Source: Salinimicrobium marinum
GTDB taxonomy: Bacteria; Bacteroidota; Bacteroidia; Flavobacteriales; Flavobacteriaceae
DNA length: 64,000 nt
Assembly (NCBI RefSeq): GCF_014651535.1
Contig: NZ_BMXB01000003.1
Coordinates: 124,001-188,000 of the forward strand
Direction: 5' to 3'
Below are positions 62,264-64,000 of this stretch, in pieces; the first letter of the stretch is position 1; the number at the start of each line of letters is the position of its first letter. The notes under the pieces are model-generated. The model made no database searches and was not told the origin of the DNA. It worked only from the letters and a program-made list of their open reading frames with translations. Made by a program: the position numbers and the translations under genes.

Positions 62264-64000
62264 TTATTCCGTTCTTAAACTTTTTACAGGGTTTGCTATT
62301 GCGGCTTTGATAGCTTGGAAGCTTACGGTTAACATAGCTATTAATATCACCAAAAAACCTACTGCCAGAAAAACCCACCATTCTACCCCAATGCTGTAAG
62401 AATAGCTCTGCAACCATTTTTCCATGGCATACCAAGCAATAGGTGAAGCTATACAGAAAGCAACCAAAACGAGCTTGAGGAAATTCCGGGATAAAAGGGT
62501 CACTATCCCCAAGGTACCTGCTCCCATTACCTTACGGATACCAATTTCTTTGATACGGTTTCTAGCGATATACGTAGCTAGTCCAAACAAGCCTAGGCAA
62601 GAAATAAAGACGGTTAATGCGGCAAATAAAGCTGCCAATGAAGCGGTTTGTTGAACAGATTCGAACTTTTTGGCATAAGCCTCATCTACAAAATGATACT
62701 CAAAAGGAAATTCCGGATTATACTTTTTAAAAATTCCTTTTGCAAGTGCTAAATCTTCAGCTATAGTATTCCCCGGGTTCAATTTAATATGAAGCACTCC
62801 AAACCAGCTTGATGGTCCATTTATCATCATGGGTTCAATGGGGTCGTAAGGAGATTCTATAATAAAATCTTTGATAACCCCTACTACAGTTTTATTTTGA
62901 TCTCCCTGCGTGATTACTGTACCTATAGGATCTTCCAAGCGCATCCTATCCACAGCAGTTTCGTTCAGCAAAACAGCCGTACTATCTGATGGAAAATCAT
63001 GTATATTAATATCGCGTCCTTCCACTAATTCCACACCCATCACATTTGCAAAATCTGCATCGGCACTCATTATGATAAAATCCAGCATTTTATCTTCTTC
63101 GGTGCTTCCCTTCCAAGTAAACCCCCAGCTATCACTATACCTTTGGGTTACAGGGCTAAGTGTTTTGGTCACCGCAGTAGCGGCTCCACTTGAAAGAAGC
63201 TCTTGTTTTATGAGCTCATAATTTTCACGTATATCACCCTCTAAAAAAGTATAAATTAAATTGTTCTTATTATAGCCCATATCCCTTTGCTGCGCATAAT
63301 TGATCTGGCGATTGATGATAATGGTGCATATGATGAGTATTATGGCAAATGAGAACTGTAAAACAACAAGTACCTTTCTGGGTGTTAATATCGATGTGGA
63401 GGAATTCATAGTTCCTTTTAAAACCTTTATAGGTTTAAATGATGATAAAAAAAATGCAGGATAACTTCCAGCAAGAATCCCGGTGAACAGCATAAAACCT
63501 AAAAAAGTCAACCAAAATTGAATACTTGAATAATCTATATATAATTCTTTGTTGACCAACGTGTTAAAGGGGTGTAGGCTTAGTTGCACGAGAATCAATC
63601 CTAAAACACCAGCTACAAAAGCAATCATTGTACTCTCACCCAGAAACTGAAAAATTAGATTCCTTTTAGGGGCTCCTGCCACTTTTCGTATTCCTACCTC
63701 CCTGGCACGCTTTTCACTTTGTGCGGTACTTAAATTCATAAAATTGATGCAAGCAATGAGTAGTATAAGAATGCCCACCACAGTAAATAATCGTACGGTC
63801 ACAATTCTTCCATCCACTAACTGGCCATTTTCGCTTTTGGAATACAAATGAAGCTTATATAAAGGCCAGCTGAAAACCTCGGTAGAAGAAGGGTTGCCTG
63901 AATCTTTTGTATGATCTATGTTGATATTTTGCACACGTTTATCAAAAGAAGCTTGGGAAGCAACGTTATTTAACTGTACATATGTTTCTACTGAATTGTT
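62264..64000 (-). CDS. MacB/FtsX-type ABC permease, copy 5, cut by window edge
   Basis: The open frame runs off the right edge; the visible 579 residues are the C-terminal part of a permease like the others. First coupling motif RAREVGIRKVAGAPKRNL, second RIKEIGIRKVMGAGTLGIV, end NPVKSLRTE. The codons before 63934 stay in frame and read ...VETYVQLNN..., matching the periplasmic domain of this family, so the start codon lies beyond position 64000. The array may contain more copies or the adaptor gene further right. Confidence 0.88.
   Translation of the reverse strand, partial: NNSVETYVQLNNVASQASFDKRVQNINIDHTKDSGNPSSTEVFSWPLYKLHLYSKSENGQLVDGRIVTVRLFTVVGILILLIACINFMNLSTAQSEKRAREVGIRKVAGAPKRNLIFQFLGESTMIAFVAGVLGLILVQLSLHPFNTLVNKELYIDYSSIQFWLTFLGFMLFTGILAGSYPAFFLSSFKPIKVLKGTMNSSTSILTPRKVLVVLQFSFAIILIICTIIINRQINYAQQRDMGYNKNNLIYTFLEGDIRENYELIKQELLSSGAATAVTKTLSPVTQRYSDSWGFTWKGSTEEDKMLDFIIMSADADFANVMGVELVEGRDINIHDFPSDSTAVLLNETAVDRMRLEDPIGTVITQGDQNKTVVGVIKDFIIESPYDPIEPMMINGPSSWFGVLHIKLNPGNTIAEDLALAKGIFKKYNPEFPFEYHFVDEAYAKKFESVQQTASLAALFAALTVFISCLGLFGLATYIARNRIKEIGIRKVMGAGTLGIVTLLSRNFLKLVLVAFCIASPIAWYAMEKWLQSYSYSIGVEWWVFLAVGFLVILIAMLTVSFQAIKAAIANPVKSLRTE

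Noticed and set aside
62226-62435. 70-residue extension of permease copy 4
   Set aside because: It lies within permease copy 5 in another frame; all other copies begin with M-(I/L)-x-N-Y-(F/L)-K-(V/I)-A-W/F at the chosen ATG.
1-64000. tRNA, rRNA, CRISPR arrays, insertion sequences or phage genes
   Set aside because: I looked for cloverleaf-like arms, ribosomal motifs, transposases, integrases and regularly spaced repeats and saw none.

Overview
The window comes from a chromosome of the phylum Bacteroidota, most likely a marine-type member of the Flavobacteriaceae. The grounds are the protein families present (DUF4494, PepSY-like/DUF2874 exported proteins, GapN, arrays of 800-residue MacB/FtsX-type permeases, a UvrA paralogue of the kind reported in the Bacteroides group), moderate-to-low GC, and promoters of the TTTG-N19-TAnnTTTG type. 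The genus cannot be fixed from sequence alone. I see no rRNA, tRNA, CRISPR array, insertion sequence or prophage. Most of the window reads as core chromosome.

Region 1 (1-5000) is a light-sensing signalling block: the end of a CheB/CheR-PAS-type histidine kinase, a biliverdin-binding bacteriophytochrome kinase, a single-domain response regulator, and a heme oxygenase that would make the chromophore. Region 2 (5000-12450) holds metabolic and redox genes: an SRPBCC protein, the NADP-dependent non-phosphorylating GAPDH GapN, a short-chain dehydrogenase, a VOC dioxygenase-like protein, a hemerythrin-PAS sensor with a Crp/FNR-type palindrome upstream, and a U32-family protein paired with a 4Fe-4S ferredoxin. 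Region 3 (12900-20900) contains glycogen phosphorylase and glycogen synthase, with a PhzF-like protein, exonuclease VII (xseAB) and small unknown genes between them.

Region 4 (21000-29240) has an exported methyltransferase-like protein, an amino-acid permease, a DinB/YfiT protein, a SAM hydrolase (DUF62), two short mutually related unknown proteins with a Gre/Rnk-like factor, and glutamate dehydrogenase preceded by a tiny four-cysteine protein. Region 5 (29400-38540) carries two two-component systems. One is a soluble kinase with an NtrC-family sigma-54 activator. The other is an OmpR-type pair flanked on both sides by PepSY-like exported proteins and followed by an SdiA-regulated-type protein, a TVP38-type membrane protein and a DUF2490 protein. 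Region 6 (38545-43520) has an S9 peptidase, a processive family 2 glycosyltransferase and an unknown protein.

Region 7 (43695-49983) is the most unusual part: a DEDDh exonuclease fused to a UvrC/Cho-like GIY-YIG nuclease, next to a giant UvrA-like ATPase with four ABC cassettes, one of them degenerate. Together they could be a non-canonical excision-repair module. Region 8 (50094-64000, minus strand) is an efflux or lipoprotein-handling locus with one TolC-like protein, one MacB/LolD-type ATPase and at least five tandem paralogous FtsX/MacB permeases. The last permease runs off the right edge.

Several small genes shorter than 60 codons were found by reading the gaps: 16453-16614, 24818-24973 and 29069-29236.
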